A stretch of 36,392 nucleotides of DNA. It comes from Eubacteriales bacterium. Lineage in GTDB: Bacteria > Bacillota > Clostridia > Oscillospirales > Oscillospiraceae. Below the pieces are notes generated by a model that saw nothing but the letters and a program-made list of their open reading frames with translations, made no database searches and was not told the DNA's origin. Below are positions 15,805 to 23,284 of this stretch, one piece after another. How positions within the stretch are numbered: position 1 is the stretch's first letter; every line of letters begins with the position of its first letter. The stretch spans positions 1 through 36,392 of the forward strand of contig JAUNJE010000018.1 of assembly GCA_030533415.1 (NCBI GenBank). Direction: 5' to 3'. The translations under genes were made by a program, and so were the position numbers.

Positions 15805-15833
15805 ATTATAGCACCAAATCGGCTCAGTGTCAA
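15805..15833 (-). promoter_or_regulatory. Consensus promoter of the tRNA operon
   Basis: Minus strand TTGACA (15833-15828), a 17-nt spacer and TATAAT (15810-15805): a perfect sigma-A promoter, about 40 nt upstream of the CAU tRNA, as expected for a stable-RNA operon. Confidence 0.9.
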
Positions 15834-15900
15834 GCAATTTATTCCCCGAATCCGGGAATTTCTTCCTTTTGGCGGACAGCTCCACCGGCGCAACCCAAAG

Positions 15901-15958
15901 TTTACATTAAGAAATCGAAAAGGTATGGCATTTTCCGCCGGTTATGCTACAATGTAAA
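15901..15958 (+). promoter_or_regulatory. Promoter and possible autoregulatory operator of the XRE gene
   Basis: TACAAT at 15948-15953 is a likely -10. TTTACATT (15901-15908) and AATGTAAA (15951-15958) are perfect inverted 8-mers, the second overlapping the -10 box. This arrangement would suit repression by the XRE protein itself. A clear -35 is not visible. Confidence 0.4.
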
Positions 15959-15979
15959 AAACGTCAGGAGGGGATTCAT

Positions 15980-16783
15980 ATGACATTGGGCGGGAAGCTG
16001 GCGAAGCTTCGCAGGGAGAACAATTTCACCCAGGAGCAGCTGGCGGAGCTGTTAGGGGTGTCCCGGCAGGCCATTTCCAAGTGGGAATCCGATGCGGCCT
16101 ATCCGGAGACGGAGAAGCTGATCCGGCTGGGGAGGCTGTATGGATGTTCCATGGATTATCTGCTGCTGGATGAAGAGCCACGGGAACCGGAGCCGGGGGA
16201 GTCCAGTGGAAAGAAGACCGGGCAGCCCGAGGAGGTGATCGTGACCAAGCTGGATCCCAGGGCGATTTATATTGAGCGTACCAGTAAGAAAAAAATCGGA
16301 AATCTGCCTCTGTGGCATATCAACATCGGTTATGGCCGGGTAGCCAGGGGCGTTTTTGCCGTGGGAAGGGTGTCTGTGGGCGTTGTATCCGTAGGGTTAT
16401 GCTCCGTAGGTGTAATCTCTCTGGGGGTGTTTGGCATGGGGATTTTGGGCATTGGCGCGTTTGCCGCGGGATTGGCGGCCATTGGCGCTATCTCGGTGGG
16501 GGTGCTTTCTTTGGGGGCGGTTTCCCTGGGTGTTTTTGCTTTGGGCGCATCTGCCCTCGGACATTTTTCCGTAGGGGCGGCCGCCATCGGAAAATACGCC
16601 GCCTATGGAGAAGTGGCAAGGGCCGCCATCGCAATTGGCCGTCCGGATGCGGATGGGACATTGTTTGAGACGGTAAACAAGCTGACAGCCGGGGATATTG
16701 AGACGGTTCGGAGTCTCCTGGACAAAACGGTTCCCTGGTACCTGGCCATTTTCAAAAAGCTGTTTCTGCTGTTTGTAAAATAG
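15980..16783 (+). CDS. XRE-family regulator with a glycine-pentapeptide repeat domain
   Basis: A 267-residue protein. Residues 1-62 are a Cro/CI-type helix-turn-helix (NNFTQEQLAELLGVSRQAIS, then KWESDAAYP), the form common in Firmicutes XRE regulators. A charged linker (64-85) follows. From residue 119 to 204 a glycine occurs at exactly every fifth position (18 glycines), in units such as RVSVG, VVSVG, VISLG and AISVG. This small hydrophobic array suggests a right-handed beta-helix or a membrane-associated stack rather than ordinary helices. The C-terminus (250-267, VPWYLAIFKKLFLLFVK) is hydrophobic and basic. ATG at 15980 follows AGGAGGGG. The DNA-binding half is sure; the repeat half has no function I can name. 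Confidence 0.85.
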   Translation: MTLGGKLAKLRRENNFTQEQLAELLGVSRQAISKWESDAAYPETEKLIRLGRLYGCSMDYLLLDEEPREPEPGESSGKKTGQPEEVIVTKLDPRAIYIERTSKKKIGNLPLWHINIGYGRVARGVFAVGRVSVGVVSVGLCSVGVISLGVFGMGILGIGAFAAGLAAIGAISVGVLSLGAVSLGVFALGASALGHFSVGAAAIGKYAAYGEVARAAIAIGRPDADGTLFETVNKLTAGDIETVRSLLDKTVPWYLAIFKKLFLLFVK

Positions 16784-16792
16784 TTTTCCCGC

Positions 16793-16821
16793 TTGCAAAA
16801 GGCGTCGAAATGCGCTATCCT
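16793..16821 (+). promoter_or_regulatory. Promoter of the M28 peptidase gene
   Basis: TTGCAA (16793-16798), a 17-nt spacer, TATCCT (16816-16821), followed by TGGAGG before the ATG at 16848. Confidence 0.55.
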
Positions 16822-16847
16822 ATAGAAAAACAAAATGGAGGTACATC

Positions 16848-18065
16848 ATGAACGCCAAGCAAATTATGAAAATTTTCGAGGATACCGCCTATATCCGCAC
16901 AGGCGGCAGCCCGGAGGAGCGGAAAACTGCAGAATATATTCGGGAAAAGGTAGCCGGAATGGGAATGAAGGCGGACATTGTCCCCTTTGAAGTCCCTATG
17001 GCGGAGATTCAGGAGGCCGTTTTTCAGGCGGATGGGAAAAGCATCCCCTGCAAGGGCTACTTCTGCGCTGGCAGCGGGGAAGTGGAGGCGCCTTTTTACT
17101 ACCTGCGCAATACCGACCCCTATTCCCTGAGCCAGTGCAAAGGAAAAATCGTCATGATCGACGGCTACCTGGGTTATTGGATCTACCAGGACCTGCTGGA
17201 AAACGGAGCCGTGGGATTCGTGACCTATGACGGCAACGCCAACTACTGTGACCGGGACATCGACCAGCGGGAGCTGCGCTCCTATGTCCACAACGGCCGG
17301 CGGATCCCGGGGGTGAACATCAATGCCAAGGACGCCATTGCACTGATCCGCGGAGGTGTGTCCACGGCAAAGATCACCTTGAAGCAGGAGGAATACACCG
17401 GAAATTCCCACAATGTGATTTTGGATATGCCCGGAGAAACCGGCGAATACATTGCCTTTACCGCCCACTATGATTCCACCGCCCTGTCCCAGGGCGCGTA
17501 CGACAACATGTCCGGTTCCGTGGGCCTAATGGGGATTGCGGAATATTTCGCCCACAATTCCCACCGCTATGGCCTGCGGTTCATCTGGTGCGGCAGCGAG
17601 GAGCGGGGACTGCTTGGCTCCAAGGCCTACTGCAAGGATGAGGAGAACCTGAAAAACTGCGTCCTGAATGTGAATCTGGACATGATCGGCTGCATCATGG
17701 GCAAGTTCATTTCCTGCGTTACCGGGGAAGAAAAGCTGTGCCACTACATTGAATATCTTGGCGCGGAGCTTGGCTTTGGCATCCAGGTGGATCAGGGGGT
17801 TTACTCCAGCGATTCCACCCCCTTCGCGGACAAGGGAATTCCCGCTGTTTCCTTTGCCCGCCAGGCACCCCACAATACGGCTACCATTCACAACAGCTAT
17901 GATACCATGGCTGTCATGAAGGGGGAGCAGATGGTGGAGGATATTGCCTTCCTGGTGGCCTTTGCCGGGCGCATGGCAAACGCAAAGCGCTGCCCCGTGG
18001 CAAAGGAAATTCCGGAAAACATGAAAGAAAAGCTGGACGTTTATCTGTGCCGCAAAAGAAAATAA
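16848..18065 (+). CDS. M28-family zinc aminopeptidase with PA-type insert
   Basis: A 405-residue metallopeptidase of family M28. Zinc ligands and catalytic residues appear in order: His207 and Asp209 in TAHYDST, Asp219 in GAYDNMSG, the Glu251-Glu252 pair in CGSEERGLLG, Asp278 in NLDMIG and His348 in TIHNSYDT. The region about 70-180 has the layout of a protease-associated domain. It lacks a signal peptide, so a cytosolic dipeptide or oligopeptide role is likely. TGGAGG precedes the ATG. It is monocistronic, ending in the strong terminator at 18078. Confidence 0.9.
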   Translation: MNAKQIMKIFEDTAYIRTGGSPEERKTAEYIREKVAGMGMKADIVPFEVPMAEIQEAVFQADGKSIPCKGYFCAGSGEVEAPFYYLRNTDPYSLSQCKGKIVMIDGYLGYWIYQDLLENGAVGFVTYDGNANYCDRDIDQRELRSYVHNGRRIPGVNINAKDAIALIRGGVSTAKITLKQEEYTGNSHNVILDMPGETGEYIAFTAHYDSTALSQGAYDNMSGSVGLMGIAEYFAHNSHRYGLRFIWCGSEERGLLGSKAYCKDEENLKNCVLNVNLDMIGCIMGKFISCVTGEEKLCHYIEYLGAELGFGIQVDQGVYSSDSTPFADKGIPAVSFARQAPHNTATIHNSYDTMAVMKGEQMVEDIAFLVAFAGRMANAKRCPVAKEIPENMKEKLDVYLCRKRK

Positions 18066-18077
18066 GCCAATATGCCG

Positions 18078-18116
18078 CCCCGGCCGCAGACAACTGCGGC
18101 CGGGGATTTTTGCGCT
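18078..18116 (+). terminator. Rho-independent terminator of the peptidase gene
   Basis: CCCCGGCCGCAG (18078-18089) and CTGCGGCCGGGG (18094-18105) form a perfect 12-bp stem with an ACAA loop, followed by ATTTTTGCGCTTTTT. Confidence 0.9.
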
Positions 18117-18212
18117 TTTTCGGCGGCTCCGGTTCGGGCGGAAGTACGCGCTTCCCTGTCAAAACGACGAAAAGCGGTCATAATTTGTTCACAATTTTGG
18201 TCTCTCTCCTAA

Positions 18213-18240
18213 TTGTTTTCTGCGGCCAAAATGTTACAAT
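18213..18240 (+). promoter_or_regulatory. Probable promoter of the NCS2 permease gene
   Basis: TTGTTT (18213-18218), a 16-nt spacer, TACAAT (18235-18240). The leader is short, and no purine-riboswitch core can be recognised in 18106-18296. Confidence 0.5.
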
Positions 18241-18296
18241 GGATTTGTACTTTTTTTACCGGCTCTGCCGGAATTTATGAAAGAAAGGTAGATACT

Positions 18297-19736
18297 ATGT
18301 TTGAGAAAGTGTTTAAGCTCTCCGAGAACAAGACCAACGTCAAAACCGAAGTTGTGGCTGGCCTTACCACCTTCATGACCATGGCCTACATCATTGCGCT
18401 GAACCCCAAACTGCTGACAGGCTTCGGCGCTGCGGGGGCGGAGCTGTGGAACGCCGTGTTCATGGCTACTTGCCTTGCTTCTGCCGTCGGTATGTTCTGC
18501 ATGGCTTTCCTTGCCAACAAGCCTTTTGCCATGGCTCCCGGTATGGGCCTGAACAGCTTCTTCGCGGTGGTTGTGGGCAACATTGTGGCTATGACGGGCA
18601 TGACCTATGTCGCTTCCTTCCAGGCCGCGCTGGTAATCATCCTGATAGAGGGCATTGTGTTCGTGGTTTTGTCCATTTTCAATGTCCGTGAGAAGATCGT
18701 GGAGTCCATTCCTCTGGGCATCCGCTTGGGCATCTCTCCCGCGATTGGCCTGATGCTGATGAACATCGGCCTTGGCTCCAACGTGGGCATCTACGCCGAG
18801 GGCAACGGCTTCACCACGCCTTTCTATGTCATGCGCGATTTCTTCGGCGCCCTGACCCCCAGCGTGCTGCAGAGCAACATGGGCGATGTCGGCTACGCCA
18901 CCATGGTTCTGACGGTCGTGACCATGTTTGTGGGTCTGTTCGCCATCGTGGCCATGGACAAGAAGGGCGTCAAGGGTTCCGTCCTGTTCGGAATGTTGAT
19001 CGCATCCGTTGTTTACTGGGCCGGTTCCTTTATTTTCCTGAACACCAACCCCTTTGCTTCTCTGGCCACCGCTTCCTTCCTGCCTCCTGTAGGGGATATG
19101 GTGGAGGTCACCCTGTTCAAGTTTAATTTCCAGGGCTTTGTGGAGATCGGCTGGTTCACTGCCATTACTCTGATCATCACCTTCTGCATCATCGATATGT
19201 TTGATACCATCGGCACCCTGGTGGGCACCGCCTCCCGGGCCGGTATGGTCGATGAGAACGGCAATATGCCCAATATGAAGGAAGCGCTGCTGTCCGACGC
19301 CATCGGCACCATCGTCGGTTCCTGCACCGGTACTTCCACCGTCACCACCTTTGTCGAGTCCGCTTCCGGTGTTGAGGCCGGCGGCCGTACCGGCATGACC
19401 GCGCTGGTGACCGGCCTGCTGTTCCTGGCCTGCATGTTCATTGCACCCATCGCCGCCATCATTCCCGCAGCTGCCACCTCCGCTGCCCTGATCTATGTCG
19501 GCGTGCTGATGCTCCAGGGCCTGAAGAACGTGAACTTTGAAGACATGGACCAGATGGTTCCCGTTGCCCTGATGCTGATCGGTATGCCTGTTTCCGGCTC
19601 CATCGGTCACGCCATCGGCATTGGCCTGATCTCCTACACCATCATGAAGATTTTCGGCGGCAAGGCAAAGGAAGTCTCTGTCCTGACCTATGCCATTTCC
19701 ATTCTGTTCCTGGTGAAATTCTTCCTGGCTGTATAA
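18297..19736 (+). CDS. NCS2-family purine permease (guanine/hypoxanthine, AzgA/PbuG type)
   Basis: A 479-residue, highly hydrophobic transporter with about 12-14 helices. The N-terminus TEVVAGLTTFMTMAYIIALN is characteristic of the AzgA/PbuG group. Also visible are KPFAMAPGMGLNSFFA, DMFDTIGTLVGTASRAGMV and the GTSTVTTFVESASGVEAGGR segment, which forms the substrate site. It imports hypoxanthine, guanine or adenine with protons. ATG at 18297 follows GAAAGGTAG; longer starts overlap the promoter. It is a single gene with a terminator after it. The purine specificity is not decided by the sequence. Confidence 0.93.
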   Translation: MFEKVFKLSENKTNVKTEVVAGLTTFMTMAYIIALNPKLLTGFGAAGAELWNAVFMATCLASAVGMFCMAFLANKPFAMAPGMGLNSFFAVVVGNIVAMTGMTYVASFQAALVIILIEGIVFVVLSIFNVREKIVESIPLGIRLGISPAIGLMLMNIGLGSNVGIYAEGNGFTTPFYVMRDFFGALTPSVLQSNMGDVGYATMVLTVVTMFVGLFAIVAMDKKGVKGSVLFGMLIASVVYWAGSFIFLNTNPFASLATASFLPPVGDMVEVTLFKFNFQGFVEIGWFTAITLIITFCIIDMFDTIGTLVGTASRAGMVDENGNMPNMKEALLSDAIGTIVGSCTGTSTVTTFVESASGVEAGGRTGMTALVTGLLFLACMFIAPIAAIIPAAATSAALIYVGVLMLQGLKNVNFEDMDQMVPVALMLIGMPVSGSIGHAIGIGLISYTIMKIFGGKAKEVSVLTYAISILFLVKFFLAV

Positions 19737-19758
19737 GAAATCCACTGAATATGAAAAG

Positions 19759-19790
19759 CCCTCCGAGGATTTCCCCGGAGGGTTTCCTTT
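19759..19790 (+). terminator. Terminator between the permease gene and the convergent lipoprotein gene
   Basis: CCCTCCG (19759-19765) pairs with CGGAGGG (19776-19782), followed by TTTCCTTT. It lies at the meeting point of two convergent genes. Confidence 0.75.
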
Positions 19791-20271
19791 ATTCCTCCGG
19801 GTTTGGCCCCTCGTATACGCTCCGCACAATGCGGAGCGCTTCCTCTTCGGTGACCGTGCCCGGCGCGTATTCCATGATGCCGCTGGCTTCCGGGGAAGTT
19901 GTCCAGCAAAGGTAGGTGTGGCCATCATCCTGGTAAATCGCCGCAGAATGTCCGCTTACGGTAAATTCCTTTTGCAGCGGGGTACTTTCCGGATCGAAAA
20001 CAGCGGACAGCGCGGCCTTGTCCAACCCGGTTACGGTTTCCGGGTTTGCTGCGAAGTAGGTCGTTATACACAGATACATAATTAATGTATTGCCTTGCTC
20101 ATTGACATACTTGAAGTCGTACACCCTGGTCACCGCTTGTTTTTCATAATCTTCTCCCAGTCCCTGTTCAACTTTATCGAGTATCTGTTCTATTTCATTC
20201 GGTTCCGAAGGAGCAGAGCAGGCAGTCAGAATACACAGTGCCAGCAGAAGGGTGGCGGATAGTTGTTTCAT
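19789..20271 (-). CDS. Small hypothetical lipoprotein
   Basis: A 160-residue exported lipoprotein. The signal MKQLSATLLLALCILTAC ends in a good lipobox with Cys18 as the lipid anchor. The mature part is acidic (EIEQILDKVEQGLGEDYE) and contains a segment ending YAPGTVTEEEALRIVRSVYE, which resembles C-terminal parts of small DUF4367-like surface proteins. I can give no function. The start is supported by AAGGGATGG and by the promoter at 20311-20338. It is divergent from the HTH gene at 20417. Confidence 0.8.
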   Translation of the reverse strand: MKQLSATLLLALCILTACSAPSEPNEIEQILDKVEQGLGEDYEKQAVTRVYDFKYVNEQGNTLIMYLCITTYFAANPETVTGLDKAALSAVFDPESTPLQKEFTVSGHSAAIYQDDGHTYLCWTTSPEASGIMEYAPGTVTEEEALRIVRSVYEGPNPEE

Positions 20272-20310
20272 AAATCCATCCCTTGATAAATAGTATTTTT
20301 GCTTGCATAT

Positions 20311-20338
20311 ATTATACTTTGCTTAAAATAAAAGTCAA
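20311..20338 (-). promoter_or_regulatory. Promoter of the small lipoprotein gene
   Basis: Minus strand TTGACT (20338-20333), a 16-nt spacer and a perfect TATAAT (20316-20311). On the other strand a TATAAT at 20379-20384 serves the divergent HTH gene, with no clear -35 at the usual spacing. Confidence 0.7.
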
Positions 20339-20416
20339 GTGCTCAATATATAATGCTGATTGAATGCTTAATAAAACGTATAATATTTCTATACAAGCAT
20401 GAAAAGAGTATTGATC

Positions 20417-20689
20417 ATGAGCAAAGATATTGAATTTAAGAACCGGGACCGGTTCATTCAGCTTGGTATCGCCATTGCTGCGCTGCGGAAAATGCGGGGC
20501 ATGTCTCAAGAAAAACTGGCGGAGAAGGCGAATGTAAGCCGCTCTCACATCAGCGCGATTGAAGCGCCGGGTATCGTCCGTTCCTTTTCCCTGGATGTGT
20601 TTTTCAATATCGCAGATGCCCTGGAAATTGCCCCAGAAGATTTGATCAAAGCGTCTGTTTTTCCAGACCAGATATGGAAAAAGCAATAG
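20417..20689 (+). CDS. Small XRE-family HTH regulator
   Basis: A 90-residue single-domain Cro/CI-type repressor. The helix-turn-helix reads MSQEKLAEKANVSRSHISAI, with the recognition helix VSRSHISAIE. ATG at 20417 is chosen because AAAAGAG lies just upstream; another in-frame ATG at 20399 would add MKRVLI. It is divergent from the lipoprotein gene and first in a run of three HTH genes. Nothing shows what it controls; the shared intergenic region makes the lipoprotein gene a candidate. Confidence 0.8.
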   Translation: MSKDIEFKNRDRFIQLGIAIAALRKMRGMSQEKLAEKANVSRSHISAIEAPGIVRSFSLDVFFNIADALEIAPEDLIKASVFPDQIWKKQ

Positions 20690-20755
20690 GATGTGAATCA
20701 AGAGATTAGGAGTAGGCGGGGCACGAACCCGGTATCCGGCAAGATGAATTCTGCC

Positions 20756-20866
20756 CCAGCAGAGCGGGCACCGTTTCATGGCCCGCTATCAGTAAGGCAG
20801 TACGCAGAAGAAGCTTCACTGATTACGAAGTGAGGAACCAATGAAGTGTGCGCCGGGGATTTCTTA
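20756..20866 (+). repeat. Structured repeat, copy A
   Basis: About 110 nt that recur at 21346-21455. It holds AGCGGGC...GCCCGCT, a 7-bp stem whose loop differs between copies, then TAAGGC and TACGCAGAA, a small hairpin around TTCACTGATTACGAAGTGA, and GCGCCGGGGATTTCTTA. The last part supplies the ribosome binding site of the HTH gene at 20868. Confidence 0.65.
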
Positions 20867-20867
20867 T

Positions 20868-21068
20868 ATGATCGTATTTGATAGATTGTGGGAAACCATG
20901 AAAAAGAAAGGCATCAGCACCTATTGGCTGCGGGAAAAGTGCGGAATTGACCGTAAAACCATTCGGCGGCTGAAAGCCAATGAGAATATAGAGACCAAGA
21001 CGCTGAATAAGCTGTGTATTGCTCTGGAATGCGGGCTGGAAGATATCGCGGAGTTTCAGGAAGAGTGA
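20868..21068 (+). CDS. Small HTH regulator (HTH_26-like)
   Basis: A 66-residue protein, MIVFDRLWETMKKKGISTYW at the start, with the HTH helices around GISTYWLREKCGIDRKTIRR and the close LCIALECGLEDIAEF. This is the compact Cro/CI variant often named HTH_26. ATG at 20868 is chosen to match the family; an earlier ATG at 20841 would add nine residues from inside the repeat. GGGGAT precedes it. It is 14 bp from the next HTH gene, so the two are co-transcribed. Confidence 0.8.
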   Translation: MIVFDRLWETMKKKGISTYWLREKCGIDRKTIRRLKANENIETKTLNKLCIALECGLEDIAEFQEE

Positions 21069-21082
21069 CTGGGAGGAGTAGT

Positions 21083-21325
21083 ATGGATACGTTATCCGCA
21101 GTCAATAACCGCATATTGTTTCTCTGCGGCCAGCGGGATATCAGCATCAACAAGCTTGCGGCCCTGTCCGCGCTTCCGCCGTCCAGCATCAAGAACATGT
21201 TGTATGGAAAAAGCCGGAATCCCAAATTGCTGACCATTAAAATGATCTGTGACGGACTGGGTATCACATTGGGAGAATTTTTCTCCACGCCGGAATTTGA
21301 CGCTCTGGAGCAGGAAGTCCGATAG
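21083..21325 (+). CDS. Small XRE-type HTH regulator
   Basis: An 80-residue Cro/CI-like protein, starting MDTLSAVNNRILFLCGQRDI. The HTH includes SINKLAALSALPPSSIKNML, and the protein ends LGITLGEFFSTPEFDALEQE, the shape of ordinary phage-like repressors. GGGAGGAG precedes the ATG. It follows the gene at 20868 after 14 bp and is bracketed with it by two copies of the structured repeat. No target is apparent. Confidence 0.85.
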   Translation: MDTLSAVNNRILFLCGQRDISINKLAALSALPPSSIKNMLYGKSRNPKLLTIKMICDGLGITLGEFFSTPEFDALEQEVR

Positions 21326-21345
21326 TTGGCAGGTTGGCCTCTATT

Positions 21346-21455
21346 CCAGCAGAGCGGGCGTCGTGAACAGCCCGCTTTGGTAAGGCCATACGCAGAATAA
21401 TATTTCATTGGTTGTGAAGAGAGGAACGAACCAAGTGCGCGCCGGGGATTTCTTA
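21346..21455 (+). repeat. Structured repeat, copy B
   Basis: Second copy of the element at 20756-20866, in the same orientation. Identical blocks are CCAGCAGAGCGGGC, GCCCGCT, TAAGGC, TACGCAGAA, GAGGAAC and GCGCCGGGGATTTCTTA. The loops and linkers differ while the stems are kept. Here no gene follows directly. Confidence 0.65.
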
Positions 21456-21546
21456 AAGGGGCGGCTTTGGCGCGCGGGAGCGCGACATTCAGCGCCCTTT
21501 AAGCCGGATTCTTTCGGTTCCTTTCTTGCCTGGACAAGAAAGGAAC
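21449..21546. repeat. Hairpin-rich, gene-free stretch
   Basis: CTTAAAGGGGCG near 21449 pairs with GCGCCCTTTAAG ending near 21503, enclosing an inner hairpin CGCGC/GCGCG. GTTCCTTTCTTG (21517-21528) and CAAGAAAGGAAC (21535-21546) form a perfect 12-bp stem. Nothing in 21326-21717 reads as a convincing gene; the 79-codon open frame across these repeats has the look of chance. Confidence 0.5.
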
Positions 21547-21595
21547 GTCCACAGCAGTTCCTGCGAGTGGAAATAAAATATTTTTTACAAGCAGA

Positions 21596-21628
21596 AAGGC
21601 GAACCGCCCAAAACGGTTCGCCTTTTTT
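21596..21628. terminator. Terminator, mainly plus strand
   Basis: AAGGCGAACCG (21596-21606) and CGGTTCGCCTT (21614-21624) form an 11-bp stem with a 7-nt loop, followed by TTTT. On the minus strand only a short T-run follows, so it may also stop asnS transcripts. Confidence 0.8.
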
Positions 21629-21717
21629 ATTCAGTATGCAGTTCTAGTCGAGCACAATCAGGATGCGTAAACCAACCACCAGAGTCCGTAACGCATTGCC
21701 CGCCGGGGCATCCCGGC

Positions 21718-23109
21718 TTACAGGTCGCAGTTGCCTACGGTTCTGGGGAAGGGCAGCACGTCCCGGATGTTGCCCATGCCGGTCAGGTACATGACACAGC
21801 GCTCAAAGCCAAGGCCAAAACCGGCATGACGGGCGGAGCCATACTTGCGCAGATCCAGATAGAAGTCGTAATCCTCCGGCTTCATGCCCAGTTCCTCAAT
21901 ACGGTTTTTCAGAATATCGAAGTCATCCTCACGCTGGCTGCCGCCGATAATTTCGCCAATGCCGGGGACCAGGCAGTCCATGGCGGCCACGGTCTTTCCG
22001 TCGGGGTTCAGCTTCATGTAGAAGGCCTTGATCTCCTTTGGGTAATCGGTGACGAATACGGGCTTTTTGAATACCTGCTCTGTGAGGTAGCGCTCGTGCT
22101 CGGTCTGCAGGTCACTGCCCCAGTGGACGGGGTACTCGAACTGGTCGTTGTGCTGCTCCAGCAGAGCCACGGCGTCGGTATAGGTGATGTGGCCAAAATC
22201 ATTGTGCAGGACGTTGTTCAGCCGGTCCAGCAGTCCCTTGTCCACGAACTGGTTGAAGAACGCCATTTCCTCGGGGGCGTGCTCCAGAACATAGGAGATG
22301 ATGTATTTGATCATGTCCTCCGCCAGGCGCATGTCGTCGGTAAGGTCGGCAAAGGCGATCTCCGGCTCGATCATCCAGAATTCGGCGGCATGACGGGTGG
22401 TGTTGGAATTTTCTGCCCGGAAGGTGGGGCCGAAGGTGTAGATGTTGCGGAAAGCCATGGCGAAGGTCTCGCCGTTGAGCTGGCCGGAAACCGTCAGGCT
22501 GGTGGGCTTGCCGTAGAAGTCCTGGGTGTAATCCACCTGACCGTCCCCGGTCTTGGGGACGTTGTTCAGGTCCAGCGTGGTGACCTGGAACATTTCGCCG
22601 GCACCCTCGCAGTCAGAGCCGGTGATCAGGGGGGTGTGGACATAGACAAAATCCCGGTCCTGGAAGAACTGGTGGATGGCCATGGCCGCCAGGCTCCGGA
22701 CACGGAACACGGCCTGGAAAGTATTGGTCCGGGGCCGCAGGTGGGTGATGGTCCGCAAAAACTCCATGGAGTGCCGTTTCGGCTGCAGGGGATAGTCTCC
22801 GGTGGAGGGGCCTTCCACGGTGACGGAACTGGCCTGGATCTCAAAGGGCTGCTTGGAATCCGGGGTCAGCACCAGGGTGCCCTTGACGATCAGCGCGGCG
22901 CCAATGTTGATTTTAGAGATCTCCTGGAAATTGGCAATGGAATCATTATAAACCACCTGAACGGGGGTGAAATAGGTGCCGTCGTTGAGCACGATAAAGC
23001 CAAACTGCTTGCTGGGACGGCGGTTTCGCACCCAGCCGCCGATCTCAATTTCGGTGCCGGCATATTTTTCCGTGTTCCTGAACAGTTCACGAACGGTAAT
23101 CAGTTCCAT
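21718..23109 (-). CDS. asnS: Asparaginyl-tRNA synthetase
   Basis: Class II synthetase that charges tRNA-Asn; cytosolic, dimeric. The 463-residue length is standard. The OB-fold anticodon domain comes first ([20 protein letters not shown]), then class II motif 2 around [20 protein letters not shown] and motif 3 [15 protein letters not shown], ending [12 protein letters not shown], which distinguishes AsnRS from AspRS. ATG at 23109, with GAGAGGGA upstream, matches the family start [10 protein letters not shown]; longer frames cross the promoter. No T-box leader fits into the short leader. It is divergent from the LtaS-like gene. Confidence 0.97.
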   Translation of the reverse strand: MELITVRELFRNTEKYAGTEIEIGGWVRNRRPSKQFGFIVLNDGTYFTPVQVVYNDSIANFQEISKINIGAALIVKGTLVLTPDSKQPFEIQASSVTVEGPSTGDYPLQPKRHSMEFLRTITHLRPRTNTFQAVFRVRSLAAMAIHQFFQDRDFVYVHTPLITGSDCEGAGEMFQVTTLDLNNVPKTGDGQVDYTQDFYGKPTSLTVSGQLNGETFAMAFRNIYTFGPTFRAENSNTTRHAAEFWMIEPEIAFADLTDDMRLAEDMIKYIISYVLEHAPEEMAFFNQFVDKGLLDRLNNVLHNDFGHITYTDAVALLEQHNDQFEYPVHWGSDLQTEHERYLTEQVFKKPVFVTDYPKEIKAFYMKLNPDGKTVAAMDCLVPGIGEIIGGSQREDDFDILKNRIEELGMKPEDYDFYLDLRKYGSARHAGFGLGFERCVMYLTGMGNIRDVLPFPRTVGNCDL

Positions 23110-23144
23110 AATGCTTCCCTCTCTTAATTGGAAAATATAGATAG

Positions 23145-23173
23145 AGTATACGCCAGTTTGGAAGAATTTACAA
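23145..23173 (-). promoter_or_regulatory. Promoter of asnS
   Basis: Minus strand TTGTAA (23173-23168), a 17-nt spacer and TATACT (23150-23145), about 35 nt from the start codon. Confidence 0.7.
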
Positions 23174-23224
23174 GAGGGAAAAGCGTTTTTTGTGAAAATT
23201 ATCAAAAATATAATAAAATCTTAA

Positions 23225-23254
23225 TTGTAAAGCGGCAGCGTTTTATGTTATAAT
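23225..23254 (+). promoter_or_regulatory. Promoter of the LtaS-like gene
   Basis: TTGTAA (23225-23230), an 18-nt spacer and TATAAT (23249-23254), followed by AAAGGAGAAGG before the ATG at 23285. Confidence 0.7.
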
Positions 23255-23284
23255 ACGTCATCATATAGCAAAAGGAGAAGGATC

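Noticed and set aside
16334-16591. CRISPR-like or tandem DNA repeat in the XRE gene
   Set aside because: The periodicity is in the protein (Gly every fifth residue); codons vary, so the DNA is not an exact tandem array, and there are no spacers.
18106-18296. Purine riboswitch before the NCS2 permease
   Set aside because: The conserved three-way-junction core and loop sequences are not recognisable, and the leader from the likely start site is too short.
18234-19928. Long open frame (564 codons) on the minus strand opposite the NCS2 permease
   Set aside because: Its product is rich in Gly, His, Asp and Gln with no domain, has no ribosome binding site, and mirrors the codon bias of the real gene on the other strand.
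21408-21647. 79-codon open frame after repeat copy B
   Set aside because: It runs through repeat and hairpin sequence and the terminator stem, starts inside the repeat and has no recognisable protein features.
21826-23127. 433-codon open frame opposite asnS
   Set aside because: Shadow of the asnS codon pattern; no motif and no ribosome binding site.
23110-23144. T-box leader of asnS
   Set aside because: The leader from the promoter at 23145 is only about 35 nt, too short for a T-box.
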